Positions 31,164-43,045 are shown, numbered from the stretch's first letter. The stretch is DNA of 64,000 nt from Siphonodentalium dalli (GCA_032622095.1 CP136067.1:125027030-125091029); one strand, 5' to 3'. Notes: generated by a model from the sequence alone, not told the origin. Program-made: numbers and translations.

Positions 31164-33582
31164 TTAAATATTGAATTGAATTACTGATCGGAAAGCAAAA
31201 GATCAGGGCCCAGATTCACGAAACATGGACTAAAAATGAACTTAAGATGGACTTTATATGTAGATTAAAGGTGGATCTGATGACGTTTCTTTACCGTTTC
31301 ACGAAAAAGTTTAATAAACTAATATTATGTTGATCTTAAGTAGAAAATTAAGTTTGAGCGCGCGTTTAGATTGGTCCGCGTCCTTTTATTACAGCTACAT
31401 GCAGAACATATTGGTTCCGTGTATGATATATGCCCAGGTATGTTGTCCGGTGGTAGTAGGGCGTCCATAAGCATACTTATGATATTGTGATGAAAGGGCG
31501 ATAACCAGTATAGTGGGTGGTGGATACTGCATATGTGCGCTTTTAACTGTGTTTGCGTTAGTTCCATGCACACATACAGGGCGGCAGCCTGCATGTAAAC
31601 TGCCATAGCACATTTTCTATTCTTATTTTTCAAACCCCTTGTCACGTCCTGATGGCAACATTAACTTGAATATGATTAATTAACTAATTACGTTAACCAT
31701 CGTCCATCCGCACTTGACACGGGGTAGGTATTGTTTTATGTATTCCGTTGTCTCCGTACCATGTACATTGGCTGGGAGAATAATGTTTATCGATACACAC
31801 AAAACATTTAGTTAGATCTACATGTAACTTACCTTGAGTTGGATTAAGTTGAAGTCCAACTAAATGCTGGGTTGACATCTAAATGAGTTGGGTTGCGAAA
31901 TTGACTAAATGCGTGACTTAATATTTCTTATTATTATTCAGCCAATATTTAGTTGATATTTAACTCAGCGCTGGATTAAAATTTTCAGCTAAGTCGAGTT
32001 TAGTTAGAAAATCAAGTAAAAATTTGGTTTTAATTTCAATTAAAAAAAGTTAGTTACTGTAAACAACTAAAGTTTTAGTTGACTCAAACTTTAACCAACT
32101 GTTTCACTGAGATGGCCTTTGCTAAAATTGTGTAAAATTTGAACTGATATAAAACCAGGCTTTCCGCTAGTAGGGCAGGTGGTCCCTTTAAGGGTCCCAT
32201 TCCCCCAGCCAATTTTTCCCCTTCTGTCATACACAGGACATATTCCATATGCATAAAGGTATAAAGATGTTTACTTCTCAATTATGTTGCGACAGTACTA
32301 AGAAATTTAAATAGCTGACAACTTTATTTGATTTCTAGCGAGAATACACACTCGGACCGATCTAACAGTAAAAGTTGAATGTCTGTAGGCCGGAGCTAAA
32401 ATTCAACGCGCAGTGTCGATGTGTTCCAGTTAGAATATCGAGTACACTTTATTTAGTTTTTACTGAAATGCTCCGGATTCTGAACGAGCATACCCGACTA
32501 TGCACGTTGCACGCTAGCTCCAACCTGCAGACACAGATGAACTGAGGAAGTGATCAAACCCGACATCGCTATAACACATGCTTTGGTGTGCGCTGGTTAC
32601 GAAAAATGACCGCCGATAATTTAATCATACCCACTGATTCTATCTCCATGTCGTAAAATATATTTATTACATATCTATCTATGAATACCACATGATCGCA
32701 TACTTTCCTAGGTGTGTGGTAATTTTCAATACCAGCACATGTGCTAATCTGTGTCGGACTATTTTATTGTGCAGTTAGACTGGTTCGCGATGTTACTATT
32801 TTTAGCAACAATAGTTTCAATTCAATTCATATCTGGGGAAAACCCGAAGGGCAAGGAAATGCGGCAGTTTCAAAACAAGATCACGCACTCCCGAATAAAT
32901 AGTTAACAAAAATGAATGTAACTCTGTGCCAAATAATACTGATCGTTGGAATTTTTCTCACAAATTATTAATCGTGTTGACACTATTATTAGGCATCTGA
33001 GACTGAGCGTACCCGAGTATGTCCAAAAAGACTACGTTGTTTGCGTAGCACATAATACAAAAATGAAACAAACAATATTAATTACCTTTAAGTTCTGGTC
33101 GATTTGTTGACACAGTATATATTGCATTCTTGTGAATCGACGACCATTCAGAGTAGTTTGTTATTTTCCATTTAAAGTGAATGAATTCCTTGAAATATCC
33201 TTTGCATGGTGTGACCTAGTTTCACTCTCACCAATTTCCAAATTTCAGAGGCGAAAAGTCAAATAAAAATTTTAATCCATGATTGAAGAGCAAGTTGGTT
33301 TTGGATCACAATGGTCGGTATATATTCTTTAACACAAAACACAACTTTATGTGAAGTTTGACGATCCAAATCATTTGAATTAAACACAATTATAACACAT
33401 TTCAGACACCAGGTGAAGTATAAACAAAATTCACCGGTACGCCAGTTTCCAGAGTTCCTTAAATCGATAGACTGGTTCATTGGATTGTAACTGAAATTAA
33501 CCCTTTGCGTTGAAAAAGAATACTAATGTGGCATTTATTTTGCAATAAATATCAAAATGAATTGACATTATAGTTGTATGGG
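31164..33582. other. Long unassigned stretch
   Basis: No gene recognised. The ttagttgg-type phrase is frequent between 31830 and 32100. The pair tacccgactatg/tacccgagtatg (32489 and 33009) hints at another diverged repeat. Confidence 0.4.
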
Positions 33583-33767
33583 GAGATATGTAATAAATAT
33601 AGAACCGTCTTCGTGTTTGTTTTTGTAAATGATTACCGCACTCGATAGCCGGCGGAGTGATACCACTCGTGCCGTTCCGGCACTCGTGGTATCACTCCTC
33701 CGGCTATCTCGTGCGGTAATCATATACAAAAACAAACACGAAGACGGTTCTATCTATATATCACTCC
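33583..33767. repeat. ~185-bp hairpin
   Basis: agaaccgtcttcgtgtttgt returns as acaaacacgaagacggttct. The inner arm gattaccgca, agccgg, gagtgataccactcgtgcc is also paired. The centre is gccgttccggc. Confidence 0.9.
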
Positions 33768-35430
33768 ATTTTTTCAAAGCATCTTATCTATGTTTATTAT
33801 AATTTAGCTTGATATTTAAAACTAAAACATTGCGCCTTTATTCTATTCCTTCATTGCTTCCAACCTGCTAATCGTCTATTTGCTGAGTGTTATATTCCGG
33901 CACGTTATGCATCCGAACTATCTGCCGAGTCTTGAATAGTGAGTCGTTTAACTTCAACGGGCGCGCTTCCGTATACTGGGAACAATGCAAGGCCTTCACC
34001 ACCGGTGATCTAAAACCTGGCAATTATTTTTTATCTAATAAATTTTCTAGGTTTTAAAGTTATTGCGGTTGATAGCATAGTAACTTGGGTAGACGATGGA
34101 TGCAAAAACAATCAGCAAATCTACTCTCTGATTCTTCTATTGGCCGATACAACAAAAGAAGGTCCACTAGTGTTTCCACGACATAGAAAATATTGACTGC
34201 ATTTTCCCCTCGGCGGATAAAGGACCTGTTCCCCAAAACATGGCGGAAAGCATAATAATGACAGTCTAAATCGATGTTGAGTCACTGAAAATAAAAACAT
34301 TTAAGAGCAACCCAGTTTAACCTAGTGTAAACAAACCCTTGAAACTTTACCATAAATAATATTTCGGACAACCAGGCTACCAACATATTTTGCCACAATA
34401 ATTGTGATAACAGCAAATTAAACGGTCAACACCTATATTAAAATGCATATATACGAATGACCCATTCTGCGTACGGTGACCCTATGAAACCGTGAATAAT
34501 AATGTTTTTTTTGAATAATATATGATTGTCATGTATCTGTTTTCAGGGTGACTGAAATATATAGTAATGGCAGATAGTTGGCCCTTTAGGGTTCGTTCAC
34601 AAAGACGCCACAATTACGTTGTAAATGTCCATGAAAGTGATGGCTATCAAATGAACACTTGTGCAAGACTAACAAATACAGGGTGTATGTATTCGACTGT
34701 TTTTATCGCTTTTACAAGAATGAAATGCTTCGATTATGATTGACTCCTGACATATATTTAGGGTTTATTTTAGACAAATTCCAATTGTATTATACATGTA
34801 CAACTTTAGAAGGATTCACAAAGCTCTCTCTGTGGTCTTAGTAAACTGGAGACTGTACATGTATATTTATTAGCAGTTTGTCATCCAAATGTTGATATTG
34901 ATATCGCATTGAGGCCATGGTTAATTAATTTTATGTCTAGCGTCAATCACCACATTTCCTTTTATGGCAAAAAATAATAATAAATTTTATTAATTATTGG
35001 CACAATGCACAATTCCATTATCTCAATAAGTGTCCATTGTGCAAATTCATTCAGCCTTCGTCCATAGACAGAAGCTTCATTCAAACAAAATGAATTTAAA
35101 CAAGATTGGTGTCTAACATTTAAATTATGTTACAATTAGTGTACTCTATTCATGTACATATAAGTAGCGCTAGAGAACTATCGAGAATAATAAATAATAA
35201 TCATTACATTTCGCATATAATTCTCAGAATCCTGGATGTGCTTAACCATTTCATGACATGAGCTGAGATGGTGCAGCATTAAAGATCATGTGGCAGTGCA
35301 TTGTCTTGTGTCTTGTGTCTTGTCTCCAAGAAGGAGCCTCGCATATATAAGATAATGCAGTGGCTCACAATATCAATGTAAATATTGTTAGGTGAATGTA
35401 TTCTGTTATTATGCGAGCCTCCCTTTGTGA
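33768..35430. other. Unassigned AT-rich DNA
   Basis: No gene recognised. A single gcctcgcatatataaga phrase at about 35336 precedes the tandem array that follows. Confidence 0.4.
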
Positions 35431-35563
35431 GACTCGCATATAAGAATGTGAGACTCGCATATAAGAATGTGAGACTCGCATATATAAGAGTGTGAGACTC
35501 GCATATATAATAGTGTGAGCCTCGCATATATAAGAGTGTGAGACTCGCATATATAAGAGTATG
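35431..35563 (+). repeat. Six tandem 21-23-bp units
   Basis: Units read gactcgcatatataagagtg with small changes, starting at 35431, 35452, 35473, 35496, 35519 and 35542. The same phrase forms the inner arm of the hairpin at 46312-46380. Confidence 0.9.
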
Positions 35564-36074
35564 CATAAGTATTTGGTACAGTTTTCGCAAAATTTCAGGA
35601 TGCTCCAGTCATGGAAGGGTTATCACAAAAATAATTAACCATAATGGCCTGAATACCTGACCATACCAAACCATTGTGAAAATGAAACACAGTAAGCATT
35701 AGAACATTCAGTGTTGTCTACTCAAACTGATCCAGCACCAACAATTTAGCCACCATAGCCATTGTTATACAATAGTGTTCATGTTCTCTTCCATATCATT
35801 CAGTTTTCAGTCGCATTCACACTGCATGTTTAATTTTACAGTATATGTACATGTATCAACCCACTGGAAGTGGATTCCAGTACAACACACGTTCACGTCC
35901 CATTAAAATAATCTACGCAGGCATTGCTTATATCGACCTTTTATAGAACAGCTCACGCCATTTACTGTCGTTATGTGTCAGTATTCTAAAGAAATGGAAC
36001 ACCACATCACTGATGATAGTTGAATATAATTAACCTATTAAATGTACTCAATCCGATTCGATGGTCCCCATATC
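35564..36074. other. Unassigned DNA
   Basis: Nothing recognised. Confidence 0.35.
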
Positions 36075-36397
36075 ATCAGATTCCAACAACAGCAATATTT
36101 CTTGAAAGGCCGCTTCAGTTATCAGAATCGATTTATAGACAAAAATACTGCTAACCACTGTCAACTATAGTATAATAATCCCCAAAGTCTTATTTACCAA
36201 CATCGGCTTGACGAATATTTGCCAGGCCACCAACAAGTAACATATCTCGGGAAATAACAAGTTTCAAAAATCGATATCTGATCACTCTGAGCTTTGGTGG
36301 TTGGGTTCCTCGACTCGAATAAAATACTTTTTACTATCGAAGCCAAAGAAATCGTAATTTGGGAGCGTTCAATCGGATTATGCAACTTTAACATCAT
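36075..36397 (+). repeat. Dispersed repeat, copy 2 (partner 14125-14530)
   Basis: See the first copy. This one lacks the palindromic satellite after the shared end tcggattatgca. Confidence 0.75.
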
Positions 36398-36657
36398 AAT
36401 GATGACACAGTCCTGAGAATATCACGTGTGTCGACAATTCACACATCGGTGATTTGCTTGATGAAATAGCTGCACCATCTAACATGCAAGTCTCTTGACT
36501 CTCCTCTCAGTCTTCTGTATGTCACCTACATTCGTGACATTCTGATACCAGAAATTCATATGCCACATGCACTGGAAAGACAAGTATAAAACACTTGATA
36601 AAACAATATTCCATTGTAAACAATGTTAGTACGAAAGAGTTATAAAGTGTCACTATT

Positions 36658-36716
36658 TTGATTGATTGATTGATGGGTTAACGTCGTTTTAGCCGCTAGG
36701 CCATATCACGACCAAG
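36658..36716 (-). repeat. SINE 3' tail fragment
   Basis: On the minus strand it reads gtcgtgatatggcctagcgg, then aaaacgacgttaaccc and three atca-type repeats, the usual end of molluscan-type SINEs. Confidence 0.6.
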
Positions 36717-36764
36717 AACAGAATTAGGGTATCAAAAATGTTCGTATCGAAGCAACTGTGTAAA

Positions 36765-36985
36765 TGTAACTGTGGAGCTCCGTGGTGTGTCCGACTTGTA
36801 TTCGCTGTAAACACATCGATATGGGTTCGCAGCGGGTCGCCGGTCATTGAGTCTCCACATAGCAGTGGCTTGGCCGCTTTGAGCGACGTGCAATTGTCGG
36901 ATTGCTTGCTGTTTCAAAACCCGCGCCAAGTTGTGACCCTTGAGCAAGGTCGCTCGCACTGTGTCGGCCTCGCATCACCCATGCG
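36765..36985 (+). repeat. tRNA-like SINE family 2, copy 1
   Basis: It is similar in reverse complement to 42850-43045: gaccttgctcaagg, cacttgg/caacttgg and gccaagc.actgct are shared. GGGTTCGCAGC resembles a B box. It may be the head of a second SINE family. Confidence 0.45.
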
Positions 36986-37056
36986 TTAAAAGAGCACCAG
37001 TCAGCTTGTCATACTGATGAGTATCAGAGCATGTTCTGTTCAAACAATGGCTGCAG

Positions 37057-37257
37057 CCGGTTCATTGGTTGGCTTGTACAAATGACTGGGGTAATATTGT
37101 ACCAAGCATGTTTGAGCAAGTAATTGATCAATCGCTATATAAAACTGGTCATTATTATTACAAATATTTCGGACAGTGGATTAGATTAAAACAACGCAAT
37201 TTATGTACAAATAAATGCACCCCAGAGGAATGTGTCCACTTGGAGACAGGAATATAA
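37057..37257 (+). CDS. Putative terminal coding exon of an unidentified host gene
   Basis: An AG acceptor (ggctgcag, ending at 37056) opens a frame of 66 residues that ends at TAA (37255-37257), with two AATAAA signals 60-80 bases later. The protein looks genuine rather than random: MFEQVIDQSLYKTGHYYYKY, then FGQWIRLKQRNLC and a Cys pattern C-x3-C-x4-C (NLCTNKCTPEECV). The arrangement of an aromatic-rich helix followed by spaced cysteines recalls the extreme C-terminus of acid-sphingomyelinase-like phosphodiesterases, but similarity is weak and I do not assign a function. The frame is also open upstream to a TGA at 37018, so the exact exon start is uncertain. Upstream exons were not found. 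An isolated gene fragment is possible. Confidence 0.4.
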   Translation, partial: PVHWLACTNDWGNIVPSMFEQVIDQSLYKTGHYYYKYFGQWIRLKQRNLCTNKCTPEECVHLETGI

Positions 37258-37320
37258 ATTCACGAACTGATTAGTGTGCAATCATATTATAAAAAGTATA
37301 AAAGTAGTACAAGAATACAT

Positions 37321-37337
37321 AATAAATAGCAAATAAA
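37321..37337 (+). terminator. Two AATAAA polyadenylation signals
   Basis: AATAAA at 37321-37326 and again at 37332-37337 follow the putative terminal exon by 63 and 74 bases. In AT-rich DNA this hexamer is common, so it supports the exon only mildly. Confidence 0.35.
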
Positions 37338-38351
37338 TAACACGAAACTAACTAGTAACATATTTTGTTTTCTTCGGGTAGGGGAGGTACACTTTTATGA
37401 GCAGTGCAAATCAAATTTCCTCTATTTGGAACTGAATTTATGTTGCCGCGTTATAAGAAACAAACTCGTAAAATACACTTTTCTATATGCAGTATGCACT
37501 GTTCGTGATCAGGATAAATGTTTTCATTTGTTTTGCGCGGAATTAATTTTACCGTAAACAGTTTATTTATTGAATTATTGTTTTGTGTATACTGTGTCTC
37601 CATATGCTCGTGCCTATAAGGGATATAATTGGATTACCTCCAATACAAATGTTTTATGCATATTAAATATTTATTCTTTAAAAGTAACATTTCTTTGATA
37701 TTTTTACCACAAATTGTGAATATTGGCGTAGTATTTATTTTGTTCTGCCCATATTAACAACACATGGTGACCTATTGTCTGCCGTTAATTATTTCCTCAT
37801 ATTCTCGTGACCTAGATACTTTGTGGGTGCATTATTTTGTCTAGGCTGATCTAGCTGCCCAGAACAGGGGATTTTATTGGTTTATGTTCTCGAACAAAGT
37901 CTGCTGATATAAATCATGTCATAAGTACTTTATTAGTACATTATACCTCGATTGTAACATAGTGGTAATTATTCAATATGGCTCAAGGATAATGATGTTT
38001 ATCCAATTGGTTTTCCCCACTAAAATTATTTCATACTATAATAACGACACTTGTTTTGATATGTGGGTATCATAAGTGGGATTTAGGACCGAGTATTTCA
38101 GCGTTTTTTTAATGGTGAACGAGGGCGGTCGCCCAGAAACCAGTCATGGTAACTTCGCATCGGAAGTCAATTAAACTTGTTTTGTTTCTATTTTATATAC
38201 AGTGTGTTTGTGTATCAGTGTGCATGATTTGTATGGTAGACCTTTATTCCAGCGACTCAATATATTATTGTTCTTCATTGACTTAATTAATTAATTTCAT
38301 CGTCTTTGTTCTGTTTCGACGTTTCGGATGTTTGCATACTCGTAAGCTATC
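37338..38351. other. Unassigned AT-rich DNA upstream of the LINE
   Basis: It may contain the LINE 5' UTR at its right end. No ORF1-like frame is present. Confidence 0.4.
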
Positions 38352-39132
38352 ATGTTTATAAAAATACTGTCTTCAAATTGCCGAGGTTTGAATTGTGCAG
38401 AAAAACGCCGCGATGTATTCCGATATCTCCGAACGCACAACGCATCAATTTATTATTTACAAGACACTCACTTTACACAGGAAATGGACAGATGCATATC
38501 ATCTGAATGGGGCTATAAAACAGAATTGGCTTCTTTTTCATCTCAGTCACGAAGGTGTGGCTATTTTATTCAGTCAAAAGCTCGACTTCGAAATACACAA
38601 CTCTATTAAAGATGTCTCTGGGAATTACATAATAATTGACGTAACTGTTGAGAAACTTGGAATGACTATAGCTAATATATACGGGCCAAAGGAAGATAAC
38701 CCAGAGTTCTACAATAATTTGAAGGATAAGCTTCTTAAAGTCGGTAACAACCAAATAATAATATGTGGCGATTGGAATATGGTTCAGGACCAATCGATGG
38801 ATACTTATAATTATAAACATATCAACAATCCACTAGCTAAATTGGCAGTGGGCGTCCTTGTCGGCAGGCTTGATTTGGTAGACGCTTGGAGGGTCAATAA
38901 CAAGGAGAAACAACGCTATACATGGCGAAAAAAGTCCTCTTTAAAAATGACTAGGTTAGATTACTTTATGATATCTGAAGATATACTCAGCCTAGTTGGA
39001 GCAAGAACCGACATAGTACCTGGATACCGCTCAGATCACTCGATAATAACTCTTACGCTTAAACTAAATACAATCGACAGAGGTCATGGCTTTTGGATGA
39101 CAAATATGCCGAACTGGTCAAATCTACGATAG
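38352..39132 (+). pseudogene. LINE apurinic-type endonuclease domain (frameshifted)
   Basis: The domain nicks target DNA to prime reverse transcription. It begins at the ATG at 38352 with ILSSNCRGL and LQDTHFT (N and Q/E-type active-site strands). Near 38545-38560 the coding sequence shifts from one frame to the next and goes on with GVAILFSQKLDFE, NIYGPKED, ICGDWNMVQD, RLDYFMIS and SDHSIITL. The catalytic D of GDWN and the SDH motif are kept, and LQETH appears as LQDTH. A deletion near 39085-39100 then puts the linker in other frames. It is complete in length for an APE-like domain (about 240 residues) but inactive because of the shift. Confidence 0.85.
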
Positions 39133-39287
39133 AGAATAATAAATCAAGATACGGATATAAAATATATACCGATGAATGGAATAAACCACCCTTTTGCTAG
39201 ATATTAGAGGCGAGACCATACATTTTGCGTCGAAACGAAAGAAAGAACGACAGATGAAAGAAAATGAACTGAATAGATACAAAAATA
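39133..39287 (+). pseudogene. LINE linker between endonuclease and RT (disrupted)
   Basis: The expected linker can be followed in pieces: KYAELVKSTIENNKSRYGY in one frame to a TAG at 39198, then LDIRGETIHFASKRKKERQ in another to a TGA at 39299. It is rich in charged residues, as usual in this part of L1-like proteins. Confidence 0.65.
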
Positions 39288-40439
39288 TTGCTCGAAATTG
39301 AAATAGATAACAATAACTTAGATACAAAAAATAAAGACGAATTACTAGATAAAATACAACAAATTGACAGTGATCTTTATGAAATAAGAAAAGAAGACAC
39401 GAAGGGGGCAATGGTAAGATCAAGAGCCAAATGGGTTGAACAAGGTGAAAAACCAACAAAATATTTTCTCAATCTAGAAAAACTCAATTCTATATCGAAA
39501 ACTCTGAGCAACCTCACCGACTCCACCTGTAAAAACATTGACAATCAATCAGACATAATGCATGAAGCTAGACATTTTTTACGAAAATTTATATGCATCG
39601 AAAAACATAAACAATATTGATATTCATACTATTCTTGAAAAAGACCCTTCAATATTGTCTCACGACACTGCCAACAGTATAGAAGGACCAATAACTCTAA
39701 CTGAACTAACTTGTGCATTGCAGCGACCGCAAAATGATAAATGCAGCGGACTAGATGGATACCCATATGAGTTTTGGAAATTTGTTTGGCTTGACTTAGG
39801 CCCAATTCTATGTGAATCACTCAATGAAGCTTATGATAAAGGGGAACTCTCAATCACCCAGAAACAAGGACTAATTACTCTGATCCCCAAAAAGGATAAA
39901 GAAAGACATCATTTGAAAAACTGGCGACCAATTTCACTGTTGAATATATCTTACATATTAGCTTCTTCGTGCATAGCTGAAAAATTAAAATGTGTTCTAC
40001 CATATATAATAAGTGATGATCAAACGGGGTTCTTAAAAAATCGCTACATCGGGGATAATACTAGACTTATCTATGATCTTATTCACGAGACGAAATTGGC
40101 CGGTAAACCTGGGTTACTGCTCCTCCTAGACTTCGAAAAGGCTTTTGATTCAGTATCATGGAAATTTATACATAAATGCCTTAACCTTTTAATTTTGGAG
40201 ATGCCATGAAGAGGTGGATTTCTATATTTTATACGAATATCAACTCATCTATTTTAATAAAAGGGCATATATCTCAGAGTTTCAAACTATATCGTGGCTG
40301 CCGACAGGGTGACCCTGTCTCGCCGTATAATTGTTTGATATGCGCGGAAATCTTAGCTATTATGACGAAGTCCAATGACCGCATTAAAGGTATCAACCTC
40401 GGCAATTTAGAATACAAAATTACACGACTCTCATCTTAG
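39288..40439 (+). pseudogene. LINE reverse transcriptase domain, catalytic YADD box deleted
   Basis: Reverse transcriptase copies the element RNA at the nicked target. Blocks in order are RAKWVEQGEKPTKYFLNLE (39288 frame), then, after a frame change near 39565-39615, CSGLDGYPYEFW, LITLIPKKDK, LKNWRPISLLN, DDQTGFLKNRYIGDN and motif A LLLLDFEKAFDSV (to 40209). After another change come SQSFKLYRGCRQGDPVSPY (motif B) and GINLGNLEYKIT. The next residues should contain the catalytic YADD motif, but the sequence jumps within a few bases to what follows it in relatives (TLILDGSEESL in another frame). The loss is about 16-20 bases and removes the two catalytic Asp residues. The first catalytic Asp (motif A) is still present. 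Confidence 0.88.
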
Positions 40440-42067
40440 ACGGTAGCGAAGAAAGCCTCAGGGAAGTATATACTGTTTAAACTCATTTGCAGATTATTCA
40501 GGCATGAAAATTAACAATAGCAAGTGTCAGGCGTCGTGGATTGGCTCTTATACGGAGCGTACGGATATTATATGCCCAGATCTTGGACTAAAATTTGATA
40601 GTACTTTCAATCTCCTTGGAATACACTTTGATACCAACCTTGACAAAATGGATATCAATTATGATAGAAAACTTGCTGAAGTCAAACGTTTTATAGCAAC
40701 ACGGAAACACCGGTTACTTACACACATTGGTCGAATAACGGTGATAAAATCACTAATACTCCCAAAATTAACGCATCTTTTTGTAGCTCTACCAAATCCC
40801 AGTAATATTTTTATGAAAAATCTTGACATAACGCTCTTTAATTTTCGCTGGAACTCGAAGCGTGATCGAATTAAACGCAAAGTTATTTGTCAAGATTATA
40901 AGAATGGCGGATTAAAAATGGTTGATGTAAACAAATTTATGCGGTCCATGAAAATAACTTGGGTGAGGCGCCTCGTAACTAAAAGTGCCAAATGGATCCC
41001 CTTAACAGATATACCTTTACGCGATGACCCTATGTTCCTTACTTATGACTATTCTTACATAGAAAAACAGGCAAAAAAATTAACAAATCCTGTTTGGCAT
41101 GATGTCCTGATGGCACTCACAACATTCTAGAGAAAGATAAAAACAATCGACAATATCAGCATGTACGTTATGGAATAACCCAAATATAAAGCAGTACGGA
41201 AAAGTAATAAATTTCACCTCCTGGCGAGAAAAATGGATTATATTTTTAAATGATATGCTGGACAATAATGATCACTTTCTTACACGAGACGATTTACTAA
41301 AGATTTATAATATACGCACAAACTTCATCACTCTTAATAACATTCAACATCAAATAAAATTACTCACAAAAACACTTGACCAGCCTATAACTCGAACTTG
41401 CAGCCCCCTTTTACCAAATAATTTCATTAAACTGCTTAAAAACTGTCGAGGAGGACGGGACTTTTATAACATCTTAATCGATATTCCAACTTCTACAGTA
41501 GCACACAGAAAATGACAAGCGTTTTTTCCTGACAACACAATTCAATGGTGTAAACTAGATAAACTACTCTTTCTCACGACGCCTGACACAAAGCTGCAAT
41601 GGCTGCAATTCCGAATAAACTCACGAATATTATCAACTAACAAGTTTCTTAAAATGTCCAATTTACGACAAGATGATAAATGCGATAGATGTAAAAGCGA
41701 GACAGAAGACATCTCCCACATATTTTGGAACTGTGTTCACGTTCAGAAATGCATTATGGAACTCAGCGATTGGGGTAAAATTAACAGCATTGATCTCTGT
41801 CCCCAACAGATGACAATGATTCTCGGTTCATCACCAACGAATCCGAACTTTATAACGAACATGCTATGGCTTCTAATTAAACAATACATTTATAGGACCA
41901 AATTCAAGCCAACTAACTTATCGCTAAATGTTTTCCTCAAAGAATTGAATTATAGATACCAATGTGAGAAGTATACCGCACGATGCCAATCGAAACAACA
42001 AGAATTTTTGAAAAACTGGTTCCTTTTAGAAAAGGCTATACATATACGCACGAGTCAACACAAATAA
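40440..42067 (+). pseudogene. LINE thumb and C-terminal Cys-rich region (frame-broken)
   Basis: From 40504 to 41130 the thumb and following region is open (MKINNSKCQASWIGS, NLLGIHFDTNLD, RLLTHIGRITVIKSLILPKL, NGGLKMVDVNKFMRSMK). A stop and frame change follow, then a piece at 41255-41515, another change, and the Cys-rich end at 41654-42067. That end shows C-x2-C-x7-H-x4-C (KCDRCKSETEDISHIFWNC), a zinc-knuckle-like motif typical of L1/Tx1 C-termini and thought to help bind RNA. It ends at a TAA. Confidence 0.85.
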
Positions 42068-42414
42068 ACTTGAGTGTCCTGGAAATGTTCTCTTCACCAG
42101 TTCAAAAACTTACTTAATTACTATACCCAAGAAAAACTATTACCGCCCCAATACCACAATGCCGTCTATAGTTAGATGTCGTACCGATGCGCCGTACACA
42201 GGAACAAAGTTCAAAAGATTTAAAATCTGGATTACTATATAAAATTAACACATTATTCGATTTATCCCTATTCACGTGTAAGTCACTGGGAGTGCATATG
42301 ATGTGCGAAAGACGTGTACACGAAGTAAGCGAGATGTGAGAGAATTGGAAGAATGTAACTTTATCTATAATAACATGTACCCTGTCTGTATTTACATTCA
42401 TTCATTGATGTCAT
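42068..42414 (+). other. Probable LINE 3' UTR or flank
   Basis: No coding capacity; ends just before the truncated SINE with ttacattcattcattg. The exact LINE 3' end is not determined. Confidence 0.45.
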
Positions 42415-42567
42415 TCGAAATCGTTATCTGGTGGAGTTGACAGTTACTCCCCAATGGTAGATTAGCCGTAAATGTGGGGATTTCCTACACCACTAAAATT
42501 GGCAATGTCGCGATATGGCCTTAGTTGCAGAAAGCGACATTAAACTCCAATCAACCAATCAATCAAT
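42415..42567 (+). mobile_element. 5'-truncated SINE copy
   Basis: It matches the body and tail of the SINE at 25266-25564: tcgaaatcgttatct, agattagccgtaa, gtcgcgatatgg and the tail ccaatcaatcaatg. The tRNA-like head is missing. Confidence 0.8.
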
Positions 42568-42849
42568 GATTGTTGTCGTCGTCATCGCCATCACTATCAC
42601 GAAACCATCAACGTAACAATAACAACTAATAATATTGAAAGTTTTTATATTGCGCTTAACCAATTATACTTAATTGTTCTAAGACGCTAATGACAACTAT
42701 TCCACTGATGAGCCTGACGGAACATTCACGATCCATCTACTGCTCCCTGTGGACAGGGTGGGTACAGGCAGAATATGGATAACATAATAACAAGATCGTT
42801 CACTGCTCATAATCAGGCACCATTTCAACGAACGGGTGGTAGTAGGAGT
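42568..42849. other. Unassigned DNA
   Basis: No gene recognised. gtcgtcgtcatcgccatcac at the start is simple-sequence-like. Confidence 0.35.
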
Positions 42850-43045
42850 GACCTTGCTCAAGGATCACCACTTGGCACGAAATTTGAATAGTGTACAATC
42901 TGACAATTACACGCCGATCAATTCGGCCAAGCAACTGCTGTGTGAAACTCACATTATACCAGCGACGGGTTGCGAACTCATCTATCTGTGTTGACAGCTA
43001 CGACAAGTGTAACGCTAACCACTGGATCACGGAGGTCAACCGTCA
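42850..43045 (-). repeat. tRNA-like SINE family 2, copy 2
   Basis: On the minus strand GATCCAGTGGTTAGCG resembles a degenerate A box and AGTTCGCAACC a B box (9 of 11). The part ccttgagcaaggtcact follows. It is similar to 36765-36985 in the opposite orientation. Confidence 0.5.

Larger units (their letters stand above)
38352..42067 (+). mobile_element. L1/Tx1-like LINE, ORF2 region, decayed
   Basis: Endonuclease, reverse transcriptase and a C-terminal Cys-rich region follow in the L1 order over 3.7 kb on one strand. At least seven frame changes or stops break it. The phrases LKNWRPISLLN, LDFEKAFDSVSW, GCRQGDPVSPY and HIFWNC fit the L1 superfamily, closest in style to Tx1-type elements. ORF1 is not seen upstream. 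The 3' end is probably between 42068 and 42414. The element cannot be active. Confidence 0.9.

Noticed and set aside
35279-35590. Minus-strand frame of 103 codons (LIYASLTFLYASLT repeats)
   Set aside because: It is the translation of the 21-23-bp tandem array.
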